Part shown: positions 7,805 through 16,131 of the stretch, in pieces
How positions within the stretch are numbered: the stretch's first letter is position 1
How the letters are laid out: each line of letters opens with the position of its first letter
From: Denitrobaculum sp965225735
Lineage (GTDB): Bacteria > Pseudomonadota > Alphaproteobacteria > Kiloniellales > Kiloniellaceae
DNA: 64,000 bases
Assembly: GCA_965225735.1 (NCBI GenBank)
Contig: CBDDBN010000001.1
Location: forward strand, 1 to 64,000
Reading direction: 5' to 3'
Notes under the pieces: model-generated
The model's input: only the letters and a program-made list of their open reading frames with translations
What the model was told of the DNA's origin: nothing
Database searches by the model: none
Translations under genes and position numbers: made by a program

Positions 7805-9139
7805 ATGCGCGTCAGGAAACTACCCCGCGACCCGGGTCCCGCCGCCTGGAACGCAATCCTTCCAGCAGATGCCGCTTATCCTGAACTGGACGAACGGACG
7901 AGCGCCGACTGGCTTGTCATTGGCGCTGGCTTCGCCGGGCTGGCCGCGACCCGGCGGCTGAAACAGCTCTGCCCGGGTGATCGCATCGTCCTGTTGGAGG
8001 CACGGCGGGTCGCCGAAGGCCCAGCTGGCCGCAACTCAGGCTTCATGATCGACCTGCCGCACGATCTTTCCTCGGATGACTACGGCGGGGATCTCGAGCG
8101 TGACCGCAAGCAGACACGGTTGAACCGGGCCGGTATCGACTTCGCGCAGCAGGCGGCCGAGGACTATGGCCTTTGTGCTGAAGCCTTTATCCGCAGCGGC
8201 AAGATCAACGCCGCGGCGACGGAAAAGGGGTTGAAGCACAACAGCGACTACGCCGCGCACCTGGCCAAGATGGGCGAGGCGCACGATCTGCTGGACGCGG
8301 CCGAGATGAAGGCTCTGACAGGGAGCGATTACTATAAGGGTGGCTTGCGCACACCGGGCGCGGCGATGATTCAGCCGGCGCTCTTCGTGCGCGGCGTCGC
8401 GCGCGGCGTGGTTTCCAACCTGGTCTCGATCCATGAGCAATCGCCTGTCACCGCTCTTGAGCGGAAAGACGGTTGCTGGATCGCCACCACGCCCAAGGGC
8501 AGCGTCTCCGCACCGAAGGTCATTCTGGCAGTCAACGGCCACGCGGAGAGTTTCGGCTACTTCAAGCGGCGGCTGATGCATGTCTTTACCTATGCCTCCA
8601 TGACCCGGGCGCTGACGTCGGATGAGGTGAAGATACTCGGCGGCGCGGCGGTCTGGAGCTGCACGCCGGCCGATCCTCTGGGCACCACGGTGCGCCGCAT
8701 CTCAGGGACCGGCGGCGACCGCATCGTGATCCGCAACCGCTTCACCTATGACCCTGCCATGGAAGTCAGCGACAGTCGGATTGCGGCCGTGGGGCGCGAT
8801 CACGACCGCGCCTTTGCCCAGCGCTTCCCCATGTTGGCAGGCGTGGAGATGGAGTATCGCTGGGGCGGCCGGCTCTGTCTGAGCCGCAACGGCGTGCCCG
8901 CCTTCGGCGAGATTGAGACCGGGCTCTACGCCGCCTGCTGCCAGAACGGACTGGGCACGGCGAAAGGCACGCTTGCCGGGATGCTGGCGGCGGAACTGGC
9001 TACGGGGACCGGCTCCGATCTTCTCGACGACCTGCTCGCCGAGGTGCCGCCGCAGGCCTTGCCGCCCGAACCCTTGGCCTGGCTCGGCGCCAACGCGGTG
9101 ATCCGTTGGGGTGAGATGAAGGCGGGGCTTGAATTGTGA
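7805..9139 (+). CDS. FAD-dependent amine oxidoreductase (DAO superfamily)
   Basis: This 444-residue protein carries a Rossmann FAD motif ADWLVIGAGFAGLAATRRL (about residues 35-53) followed by IVLLEARRVAEGPAGRNSGF, the arrangement seen in gamma-glutamylputrescine and sarcosine-type oxidases. The C-terminal FAD-closing segment is YAACCQNGLGTAKGTLAGM. It should oxidise a secondary or primary amine. It starts 17 bp after the MttB-family stop with a GGAG site, and so probably acts on the demethylated product. No covalent-flavin Cys motif is obvious. Confidence 0.88.
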   Translation: MRVRKLPRDPGPAAWNAILPADAAYPELDERTSADWLVIGAGFAGLAATRRLKQLCPGDRIVLLEARRVAEGPAGRNSGFMIDLPHDLSSDDYGGDLERDRKQTRLNRAGIDFAQQAAEDYGLCAEAFIRSGKINAAATEKGLKHNSDYAAHLAKMGEAHDLLDAAEMKALTGSDYYKGGLRTPGAAMIQPALFVRGVARGVVSNLVSIHEQSPVTALERKDGCWIATTPKGSVSAPKVILAVNGHAESFGYFKRRLMHVFTYASMTRALTSDEVKILGGAAVWSCTPADPLGTTVRRISGTGGDRIVIRNRFTYDPAMEVSDSRIAAVGRDHDRAFAQRFPMLAGVEMEYRWGGRLCLSRNGVPAFGEIETGLYAACCQNGLGTAKGTLAGMLAAELATGTGSDLLDDLLAEVPPQALPPEPLAWLGANAVIRWGEMKAGLEL

Positions 9140-9174
9140 CGACAAAAGTAAAGGAACCGAAAGGGGAGGCGATC

Positions 9175-10146
9175 ATGAATGCACGCGTCCAGATCAAACC
9201 GATGAAGACTTATCGCATCGGCTTTTTCCTGGTTCCCGGCTTCTCTATGCTGACCTGGTCCTCTGCCGTGGAAGCCTTGAGGGAAGCCAACCGTCAGAGC
9301 GGAATGGAGCTCTATAGCTGGCGCCTCTTCTCCATTGACGGCGGCCCGGTCGTATCCTGCGCCGGGACCGAGCTTTTGACCGAAGGCGTGCAGACGCGTT
9401 TTACACGCGACGATGCCTTTTTCGTTTGCGCCGGCTTCGACCCGCTCAGGGTCGACACGCGAGTCTTTCCTCTCTTGCGGCAATTGAATGTCAGCGGCGT
9501 AACGCTGGCGGGGCTCGGTACGGGCGCCGATGTTCTGGCGGCCGCAGGGCTCTTGAACGGCTATCGCGCCACCCGCCACTGGGAAGACGCTATCGCCGCG
9601 GTGGAACGCTTTCCGAATGTCGAGTGGACCGGCAATCTGATCGAGATGGACCGAAATCGCTACAGCTGTTCCGGCGGGCTGGCGACTTTCGACCTGATGC
9701 TGAACATGATCGAGGAGCGTTTCGGGCGGCAACTAACTTCCAAGATCTGCGATCAGTTTCAGTATGAGCGTGTCCGGAGCCGCTTTGACGAGCAGCGGCC
9801 CTTCGTCGAGCAACGCTTCGCGACGGCCAACGCGAAGGTGGCGCAGGCGGTCAAACTGATGGAGAGCAATATCGAGGACGTGCTGTCCCTCGACGAGATC
9901 GCGCAGGAAATCGGCGTTTCACGCCGACAGCTTGAGCGGTTGTTTGTTCAGCATGTCGGGCAATCGCCCTGTCTCTATTATCGCGCGTTGCGGCTGCGCA
10001 AGGCACGCGCATTGCTGCGCCACACCAACCTGGCCATCGTGCAGGTGGCCGCTGCGACGGGCTTCGTCTCTCACTCGCATATGACAAAGAGCTACCGCAA
10101 CGAATTCGGAAAGTCTCCGCGCGAGGAAAGGTGCGATGCGGCCTGA
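9175..10146 (+). CDS. GlxA-type AraC regulator (DJ-1/PfpI-like domain + HTH)
   Basis: The protein (323 residues from the ATG at 9175) has an N-terminal glutamine-amidotransferase-like (DJ-1/PfpI) domain starting YRIGFFLVPGFSMLTWSSAV. A C-terminal AraC pair of helix-turn-helix motifs follows (LSLDEIAQEIGVSRRQLERL and VQVAAATGFVSHSHMTKSYR). A GTG at 9136 overlapping the previous stop is possible, but the ATG at 9175 has a far better site (GGGGAGG at 9163-9169). GlxA-type activators such as GbdR, CdhR and SouR control betaine, carnitine and sarcosine breakdown, which supports a methylated-amine role for the cluster. Confidence 0.9.
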   Translation: MNARVQIKPMKTYRIGFFLVPGFSMLTWSSAVEALREANRQSGMELYSWRLFSIDGGPVVSCAGTELLTEGVQTRFTRDDAFFVCAGFDPLRVDTRVFPLLRQLNVSGVTLAGLGTGADVLAAAGLLNGYRATRHWEDAIAAVERFPNVEWTGNLIEMDRNRYSCSGGLATFDLMLNMIEERFGRQLTSKICDQFQYERVRSRFDEQRPFVEQRFATANAKVAQAVKLMESNIEDVLSLDEIAQEIGVSRRQLERLFVQHVGQSPCLYYRALRLRKARALLRHTNLAIVQVAAATGFVSHSHMTKSYRNEFGKSPREERCDAA

Positions 10147-10152
10147 GCCTGC

Positions 10153-11460
10153 TCAGGTTTCGTCAGAGCCAAGCCGGTCGAGCGCGGGTTCCAGCAACTT
10201 CAAGGTCCGGTCCAGGACGCCGTTCTGGGACTCCGCATAGGTGACGGCGGCGGCGCTCATCTGCGCGACCTTTTCAGGTTCCTGCAGCAGCCTGCTAACG
10301 GCGAAGGCAAGATCGCCAGGACGTTGACTGATGCGCCGGATCGCCCCGGCGGCAATCATATCATCGACAATGCGGACGAAGTTCTCGGTGTGCTGACCGC
10401 AGACGATTGCACAGCCGAGCCGCGCGGCCTCTATTGGGTTCTGACCGCCCTTTGCGATCAGGGTGCCGCCCATCATGGCGATGCTATTGAGTCGGAACCA
10501 GAGGCCCAGTTCACCGAGGGTGTCTGCGAGGTAAACCTCGGTCTCCTCTTTGAGCGCATGGCCGCGGCTGCGTTGGGCGACATTCAGATCCAGTTCGCGG
10601 ATCCGCTCGGCCAGAGCGGGACCTCGTTCGGGATGGCGCGGGACGATCATGGTGAGGAGCCTGGGATGTTTCCAGGCGATCTGGCGATGAGTCTCTGCGA
10701 TGCGCAGTTCTTCGCCCGGGTGACTGGAATAGAGCAACCAGCGGGGGCGGTCACCCAGCTCTTCCTCGAACTGAGCCAGGAGGGTAGGGTCGGCTGTCAG
10801 CGGTGGGGCGGCGAACTTTAGGTTGCCCGGCAAACTGCTGTCTTCGAAACCGAGAGCCCGGTAGTTCTCCTGATCCTCCGGCGACTGCGCCTGGATCGCT
10901 TCGAAGCAGTCTAGCAGGGCGCGGAAGATCGGGCCTGAGCGCCTCCAACCCCGGAACGACTTTGGCGACATGCGGCCGTTGATCAGGTGAAGTGGGATCC
11001 CACGCGCCTTAGCTTCCAGCAAAAGGTTCGGCCAAAATTCCGACTCGATGATCAGGCCAAGTTGGGGCTGCCAGTGCTCAAAGAAACGGCGGACGGCGGA
11101 GGGCGTGTCGATTGGGACGAACTGATGGATCACGTCTTCCGGTAAACGATTGGCCATTGTCTGGGCCGATGTCACCGTGCCGGTCGTCACCAGAATTCGG
11201 ATGCCGGGCCTTTCCGCGCGCAGGCGCTCGATCAGCGGCAGCGCGGAGACCGACTCTCCCACGCTCGAAGCGTGGATCCAAAGCAAAGGCCCATCGGGTC
11301 GAGGAAGATCGCTGAAGCCGAAGCGCTCGCCGAAGCGCTCCGGATGCTCTTTTCCCTGGTTGCGGCGCTTTTTCATGTGCCGCCCGATCAGGGGCGCTGC
11401 CATCAGGCCGAAGGCGCGGTAGAGGCCGAAGGCCATCGCGGCAGTTGGGGAAGCGCTCAT
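10153..11460 (-). CDS. waaA: 3-deoxy-D-manno-octulosonic acid (Kdo) transferase
   Basis: A 435-residue GT30 enzyme. It begins with a hydrophobic membrane-anchoring segment (YRAFGLMAAPLIGRHMKK) and has the conserved LLWIHASSVGESVSALPLIE with the catalytic Glu, then ESEFWPNLLLEAKARGIPL. The C-terminal half has TLGELGLWFRL, GGTLIAKGGQNPIEAARLGC and the nucleotide-sugar site. It transfers Kdo from CMP-Kdo to lipid IVA at the inner membrane, the first sugar step of LPS core. Its start overlaps the stop of the upstream epimerase by 4 bp (ATGA), so the two are co-translated at the left edge of the glycan island. Confidence 0.95.
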   Translation of the reverse strand: MSASPTAAMAFGLYRAFGLMAAPLIGRHMKKRRNQGKEHPERFGERFGFSDLPRPDGPLLWIHASSVGESVSALPLIERLRAERPGIRILVTTGTVTSAQTMANRLPEDVIHQFVPIDTPSAVRRFFEHWQPQLGLIIESEFWPNLLLEAKARGIPLHLINGRMSPKSFRGWRRSGPIFRALLDCFEAIQAQSPEDQENYRALGFEDSSLPGNLKFAAPPLTADPTLLAQFEEELGDRPRWLLYSSHPGEELRIAETHRQIAWKHPRLLTMIVPRHPERGPALAERIRELDLNVAQRSRGHALKEETEVYLADTLGELGLWFRLNSIAMMGGTLIAKGGQNPIEAARLGCAIVCGQHTENFVRIVDDMIAAGAIRRISQRPGDLAFAVSRLLQEPEKVAQMSAAAVTYAESQNGVLDRTLKLLEPALDRLGSDET

Positions 11461-12401
11461 GATCCGAGCTCCCCTCGCGACTCATAACTGGCGGCCAGTC
11501 CGGCACGCAGGTCGTAAGGGGGTGACCAGTTAAGCTCTCGCATCAAAGGCGACATGTCGATGTCCAGAGAGTCACTCAAGCGCTCGATCATAGCACTGCG
11601 ACCGGTCAAGCGCCCGGCCAGGCGGAGTAGCCATTGCGGGCAGGGGAAGAGGCGCGCTGCCTGCCCGCGCACCTCGGCCAGCGCGCGGACCAGATCTGGG
11701 GTAGAGATGCCGGGTCCGTCGGCGATTTCGTAACAGCGCGTCCCTTGCGCCGGGCTCTCAATGCAACGCTGCACAGCATCACAGAGATTACCGACGTATA
11801 AGAAGGCCCGGGCGTTGCGGATCGACGCCAAAGGCAAGGGGAGCCCTCGTTCGATCACTTTTACCAGAAGCGCAAAGTTGCCCGGCGCTTCCGCGCCGTA
11901 AATCAGGGGTGGGCGCAATATGGTGAGGGCCATGCCGCTGTCCTTGGTCGCCGCGATCAGGGCCTGCTCGGCTTCCAGCTTACTGATCTGGTAGGGCGTG
12001 GCGTCGGCGCTGCCCTCCGCAATCCTGGCGCCAATAGAGCTTAGAAAGACAAAGTGCTTTACGCCTGCACTGACGGCCTGCCGGGCAAGGTTTTCGCTGC
12101 CAGCGACATTCACTCTACGAAAGGCTGCCAAGGGATCGGCGGCCGTTTCTTCCAGCACGTGGACCCGCGCGGCACAGTGGACCACCACTTCAACATCCTG
12201 GAGGGCCGCTTCCCAGTCGGTGTCGGCGTCAATATCGCCGGTCACCACTGTTTCGGTCCCGGCCAGCGTTCCCTTTGAGCGCAGGCTGCCGCGAAGATGC
12301 CAACCTTCTGCTGCCAGGACTCTGCAGAGATTCCGACCGACGAAGCCATTGGCCCCGGTAACCAGAACCGATCGGGACTCTAATGTTGCGCGCCCGGGCA
12401 T
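11457..12401 (-). CDS. NAD-dependent sugar epimerase/reductase (WbpV/WreQ-like SDR)
   Basis: With the ATG at 12401 the protein is 314 residues: SVLVTGANGFVGRNLCRVL nucleotide motif, FLSSIGAR and the catalytic YQISK (Tyr-x3-Lys). The segment VHVLEETAADPLAAFRRVNV is typical of the extended-SDR group of WbpV/WreQ, which reduce UDP-4-keto-QuiNAc, and of related UDP-HexNAc 4-epimerases. The frame stays open upstream to 12590, but that part overlaps the glycosyltransferase gene and looks non-coding. The chosen start lies 5 bp after the glycosyltransferase stop. It is part of an operon glycosyltransferase - epimerase - waaA. Confidence 0.85.
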   Translation of the reverse strand: MPGRATLESRSVLVTGANGFVGRNLCRVLAAEGWHLRGSLRSKGTLAGTETVVTGDIDADTDWEAALQDVEVVVHCAARVHVLEETAADPLAAFRRVNVAGSENLARQAVSAGVKHFVFLSSIGARIAEGSADATPYQISKLEAEQALIAATKDSGMALTILRPPLIYGAEAPGNFALLVKVIERGLPLPLASIRNARAFLYVGNLCDAVQRCIESPAQGTRCYEIADGPGISTPDLVRALAEVRGQAARLFPCPQWLLRLAGRLTGRSAMIERLSDSLDIDMSPLMRELNWSPPYDLRAGLAASYESRGELGS

Positions 12402-12406
12402 GACGA

Positions 12407-13162
12407 TCAGAACACCCGGCGCTTCAAAAGCGCATGGCTGGCATAGTGCGCCAGGCACCAGGCCGCGTAGGGCAGCGAGAGCTTTTCGATATCCCGGTAA
12501 ATCCGCCAGACCCAATAGGCGGAGCGCGCCGGTGGGCTGGAGATGGAACCGATGACGGAGCGGTAGCGCGCCAGATCCTCCTGAAGGCAAAGCGCACGAT
12601 GGCCCTGACGCAGGAGGGAGAGCCAGAGGATGTAATCGTGGGCGCGGTAGCCCGCCTCGTTTATGCGGATCGGGCCGGTCTTCGCCGTGTCGACCATTGA
12701 GGTCAGGTTGGCGATGGCCGCATTCTTTAAGACCTGACGGTAGGTGAGACTGGCCGGTGACTCAATCACGCGGCCAGTGGTGGCGCTGTCCTCGGAGATG
12801 CGCCGATACCAGGTGTAGGAGACCGCGCAATCCTCGCGGATCATGAAATCGGTCTGGCGTGCGAGCTTTTCTGGCAACCAAAGGTCGTCGCTGTCCAGGA
12901 AGGCGACAAAGCGCCCGCTTGCGCGTTCCAGCGCTGCATTTCGCGTAGCGGCCGGACCGGCATTCTTCTCCTGCCGAACGAGGACGATCCTTGGATCCTG
13001 TGCCGAAGCCTCGGTGACGATCTGGCAGGTATCGTCCTTCGAGCAGTCGTCCGCGACGATCATCTCCCAGTCAGTCAGTGTCTGGGCCTGCACGGACGCC
13101 ATGGTTTCGCCGATAAATCGGGCGGCGTCGTAAGCAGGGGTAATGACGGAAACGAGGGGCAC
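12407..13162 (-). CDS. Glycosyltransferase family 2
   Basis: This 251-residue GT-A protein opens SVITPAYDAARFIGETMASV, continues WEMIVADDCSKDDTCQIV and has the DXD-type metal site in FVAFLDSDDLWLPEKL (about residues 90-105). The C-terminal ~60 residues (helical, basic, rich in aromatic residues) may sit on the membrane. It is the first gene of the minus-strand set that ends with waaA, so a role in core or O-chain assembly is likely. Donor and acceptor cannot be read from sequence. Confidence 0.9.
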   Translation of the reverse strand: MPLVSVITPAYDAARFIGETMASVQAQTLTDWEMIVADDCSKDDTCQIVTEASAQDPRIVLVRQEKNAGPAATRNAALERASGRFVAFLDSDDLWLPEKLARQTDFMIREDCAVSYTWYRRISEDSATTGRVIESPASLTYRQVLKNAAIANLTSMVDTAKTGPIRINEAGYRAHDYILWLSLLRQGHRALCLQEDLARYRSVIGSISSPPARSAYWVWRIYRDIEKLSLPYAAWCLAHYASHALLKRRVF

Positions 13163-13492
13163 GTCGGTTCAAACCTCACCATGCGGGCTGACAGGACACG
13201 CAGGCAAACTAACTAACTAATACTTATAGCGATGAACGTGCTGCTGACTCACCTGCGATGACCATTTAGGTGTCCCAGAACAAGCGTTTTGTCGAGGTTG
13301 TATCTGTCCGCAGATGTCTGATCAAGTCTGGCGCACTTCCTGACCAGCACTATGGATCACACCATTGATGCCTGAAAACACCTGCCAGCAGAAGGGGAGC
13401 TCTTGCCTAGTTATTGATCTGCTTGCATCTTGCCGCGAGAAGGTTTAACGAGCCCAACCCTGTAATAGCGCTTCTGATGGGGCAGACATTCG
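13163..13492. other. 330-bp divergent intergenic region
   Basis: Gap between the divergent glycosyltransferases at 13162 (minus) and 13493 (plus), so it should hold both promoters. A short tandem ACTA repeat lies near 13207-13220. No RNA gene, terminator or JUMPStart/ops sequence was found. Confidence 0.5.
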
Positions 13493-14590
13493 ATGACCTT
13501 GGTGAGGGACCGAAAGCCAATCTCATGTTTCTTTGTGCTGCCTAACTTCCGTGCTGGTGGCGCGGAACGGGTTGTCCTTAGCTTTTTGTCCGAACTTGAC
13601 AGAGACCGCTTTGCCCCGGAGCTGATTGTCTTTCAGGATGAAGGTGTCTTCGCCGATTTGCGTCCCGCCGATGTGCCAATGCACATTCTTGGAGCCAAAC
13701 GAATGCGGTCGGTTATTTGGCCCTTGGTAAAACTGATCCGGACACGACGGCCCGATCTTGTCTTTTCGTCCCACAGCTATGTGAACCTTGCTCTGTTGGC
13801 AAGTCGACTTGTGCTCCCAAACACCACAAAGATTGTCGTCCGCGAGCCAAGTACCCCTTCCAAAAGCCTTCCTGATACGAATTACGGCTGGCTCTTGAAT
13901 CTCGGCTATCACGTCTTTTTTCGGCGTGCCGACCGAGTTATCTGTCTCAACGAAGAGGCTAAGCAGGATCTTGCGACACGATTCCGCGTTAACCCGTCGC
14001 GCTTGGTGCTTCTTCCAAATCCCGTAGCGGTGAGTTTCCTTCGCGACTCGGTCGGTGAACCATGTCGTGACGGCGCTGGTCGTCGCCTGGTTGCCGCCGG
14101 TCGCCTGACGCGGGCCAAGGGTTTTGATAGTCTTCTGCGCGCGCTAAAGCACACAGACGAGGATGTTTTCCTCACGATTTATGGCGATGGCCCAGAAGAA
14201 GACTCGTTACAAGCCCTTTGCAGAAGCCTTGGTCTTCAGCACAGGGTTCGGTTTGCGGGTTTCGAGAAACACCTGGCAGCAGCTCTCGCTGGCGCAGATG
14301 CTTTGGTCGCTCCCTCTCGCTGGGAGGGTTTCCCCAACATAGTGCTCGAAGCGCTGGCATGTGGGACGGTGGTTATTTCGTCATCCTCAGCTGGAGGTGT
14401 TCGCGAATTGGCCCGTGAACTTCCAGAGAACCTCCTAACACTGATTTCTAGCGAACAAGAACTTGCTGCAGCGATGAATCTAGTACGGGAGACTTCCGGC
14501 CTCGAGCTGCGTCCGAACTTGGTTCCGCTGAGATTCCAGGACAAGTATGTCGTAAAGCAGTTTGGGAATTGCCTGGAAGGTGTCGTTTGA
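13493..14590 (+). CDS. Glycosyltransferase family 4
   Basis: A 365-residue GT-B protein. The N-terminal acceptor domain opens with FFVLPNFRAGGAERVVLSFL (the GGAE/R loop). The C-terminal donor domain includes RLVAAGRLTRAKGFDSLLRAL, FLTIYGDGPEEDSLQ and the EX7E site in APSRWEGFPNIVLEALACG. It is a retaining enzyme using a nucleotide sugar. It is convergent with the next GT4 gene (12-bp gap) and has a long divergent leader, so it may be transcribed alone. Confidence 0.9.
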   Translation: MTLVRDRKPISCFFVLPNFRAGGAERVVLSFLSELDRDRFAPELIVFQDEGVFADLRPADVPMHILGAKRMRSVIWPLVKLIRTRRPDLVFSSHSYVNLALLASRLVLPNTTKIVVREPSTPSKSLPDTNYGWLLNLGYHVFFRRADRVICLNEEAKQDLATRFRVNPSRLVLLPNPVAVSFLRDSVGEPCRDGAGRRLVAAGRLTRAKGFDSLLRALKHTDEDVFLTIYGDGPEEDSLQALCRSLGLQHRVRFAGFEKHLAAALAGADALVAPSRWEGFPNIVLEALACGTVVISSSSAGGVRELARELPENLLTLISSEQELAAAMNLVRETSGLELRPNLVPLRFQDKYVVKQFGNCLEGVV

Positions 14591-14602
14591 GATAACCGCG
14601 TG

Positions 14603-15841
14603 CTACTGAGCTGCCGTTGCATCTTTTGACTGTTGCATCAAGCTGTCGTTGCGCGCATCGAGCGTTTCACGCCATAGCTGGATGCGGCGGTCTGCAAGCA
14701 CCAAGCTGTCGAAATTGGACGTTATGTGCTCTCTGGCGGATGTCCGCAGACCCTCCAGACTGTCCCATTCATTCAAACAGGTGAGAACAGCCCGAGCTGC
14801 GGAGTCGATTTCTCCCTGTTCAACAATGAAGCCGGTCGCGCCGTGGTCAATTAACTCTTCGATACCCACTGTACGGGCGACCACGGGAATACAATCTCGG
14901 AGCATGGCTTCTTTCACGGTGTTTGGCAGGCGTTCCGAAGTCGACATGCTTAACATCACCTTTGCCGAGTCAAAGCCTTTGAAGACTTGCTCGTGTCCGA
15001 CATGCCCCGTTAAACGAACGGCCGCCCCGAGTTTGAGTTCTTCGACGAGCGCTACAAGCTGGTCCTTGTCCGGGCCGTCGCCCATCAGCGTTAGTGTCGC
15101 ATCGGGCCTTTCGTCTAGGACCTTGCGAAACACCCGTAAGCTGTCAGCTGTCCGCTTCAAGGGGATAAGTCGTTCGGCGACGATGACTTCGACAGAGTGC
15201 TTGATGGTCTTTGGGATCGCCTGCTTGTCGATATCCACACCGTGGTAGATGACGCGAACCCGCCTATCATCGAAGCCGAGGCGTCTGAGCTCCACTACAT
15301 TTGCCTTGGCGAGGGTTAAGATGAGAGGTGCAGCCTTTCCGAGCTCGATGCTGGGTCCGTAACGGTGGTGCAGGTCGTAAGCGCTCAAGGACAGTGAAAC
15401 CGGAATGTTTCTAAGCAGATAATGAATGAGAAGCCCCAAGAGGCTGGGATAATGACCCCAGTAAAGGTGAACGACATCGGGCGGCGACCGCTGGATTCTG
15501 TTGAAAAGGTCGAGCGCCCTGGGAATGAGGAGGAGGCTCTTAAGAAGTGACACTATGGTCGTGCCATTTTGCGAAAGGCTTTTTAGTAGCCTAAGCGGCA
15601 GCGATGGCTTTCTCACTCCAACCCAGAGGCCTCGCAGATTGCTAATCAGGGAATTGTGGTCGATGTCGATGTCATCAAGCCGGCGCTCGCTCAGCGTGTC
15701 ATCGCAATTCTGCGGTTTAGGCTTGAAGGTTGCGACTGAGACCTGAACCTGGTGCGCCTGCAGTGCCCGGATTTCGACAGCGGCGAAAGTCTCCGAAGGG
15801 ACCGGGAACTGCATTGTTACGTATAGGACTTTCAACGCCAC
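14603..15841 (-). CDS. Glycosyltransferase family 4 (exopolysaccharide type)
   Basis: This 412-residue GT-B protein begins LKVLYVTMQFPVPSETFAAV, the opening seen in colanic-acid/amylovoran-type transferases (WcaL/AmsK group). It has VVHLYWGHYPSLLGLL in the first domain and the donor-site segment STSERLPNTVKEAMLRDCIP in the second. It is retaining, with unknown sugar. It is convergent with the upstream GT4 and separated from the TadG-like gene by 290 bp containing that gene's terminator. Confidence 0.88.
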   Translation of the reverse strand: MALKVLYVTMQFPVPSETFAAVEIRALQAHQVQVSVATFKPKPQNCDDTLSERRLDDIDIDHNSLISNLRGLWVGVRKPSLPLRLLKSLSQNGTTIVSLLKSLLLIPRALDLFNRIQRSPPDVVHLYWGHYPSLLGLLIHYLLRNIPVSLSLSAYDLHHRYGPSIELGKAAPLILTLAKANVVELRRLGFDDRRVRVIYHGVDIDKQAIPKTIKHSVEVIVAERLIPLKRTADSLRVFRKVLDERPDATLTLMGDGPDKDQLVALVEELKLGAAVRLTGHVGHEQVFKGFDSAKVMLSMSTSERLPNTVKEAMLRDCIPVVARTVGIEELIDHGATGFIVEQGEIDSAARAVLTCLNEWDSLEGLRTSAREHITSNFDSLVLADRRIQLWRETLDARNDSLMQQSKDATAAQ

Positions 15842-16076
15842 GTAATTAAACCAGAAAGCCGCTGTGTGGAGAAGCTGACGACAATCGACATAGGGATAGC
15901 TGACGATCCATTACCTTTAGCACAGCCAGGATTTCTCTGGTAATGACTAAATCTCTCTTTGTTGGAGACTCCTTATCGGACCTCAGGCCTTAGCCGCTTG
16001 GGGCATAGCAATGCCGGGTCTTTCAGACGTGCGAGCAGATCCTGAGTGGCGTATGGATGTTGTGTATTGGGGCAGC

Positions 16077-16117
16077 AAAAAGCCGCCTGAATCACAGTGC
16101 ATGACTCAGGCGGCTTT
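16077..16117 (-). terminator. Rho-independent terminator of the TadG-like gene
   Basis: Perfect 12-bp inverted repeat: arm AAAGCCGCCTGA at 16079-16090, arm TCAGGCGGCTTT at 16106-16117. Read on the minus strand the GC-rich stem is followed by five T (complement of 16077-16081). It lies 15 bp after the stop of the minus-strand gene ending at 16132. Confidence 0.9.
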
Positions 16118-16131
16118 GCAAGTGGCTTGCG

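Noticed and set aside
12402..12590. N-terminal extension of the epimerase
   Set aside because: Lies inside the glycosyltransferase gene and lacks epimerase-like residues; Rossmann motif begins just after the ATG at 12401.
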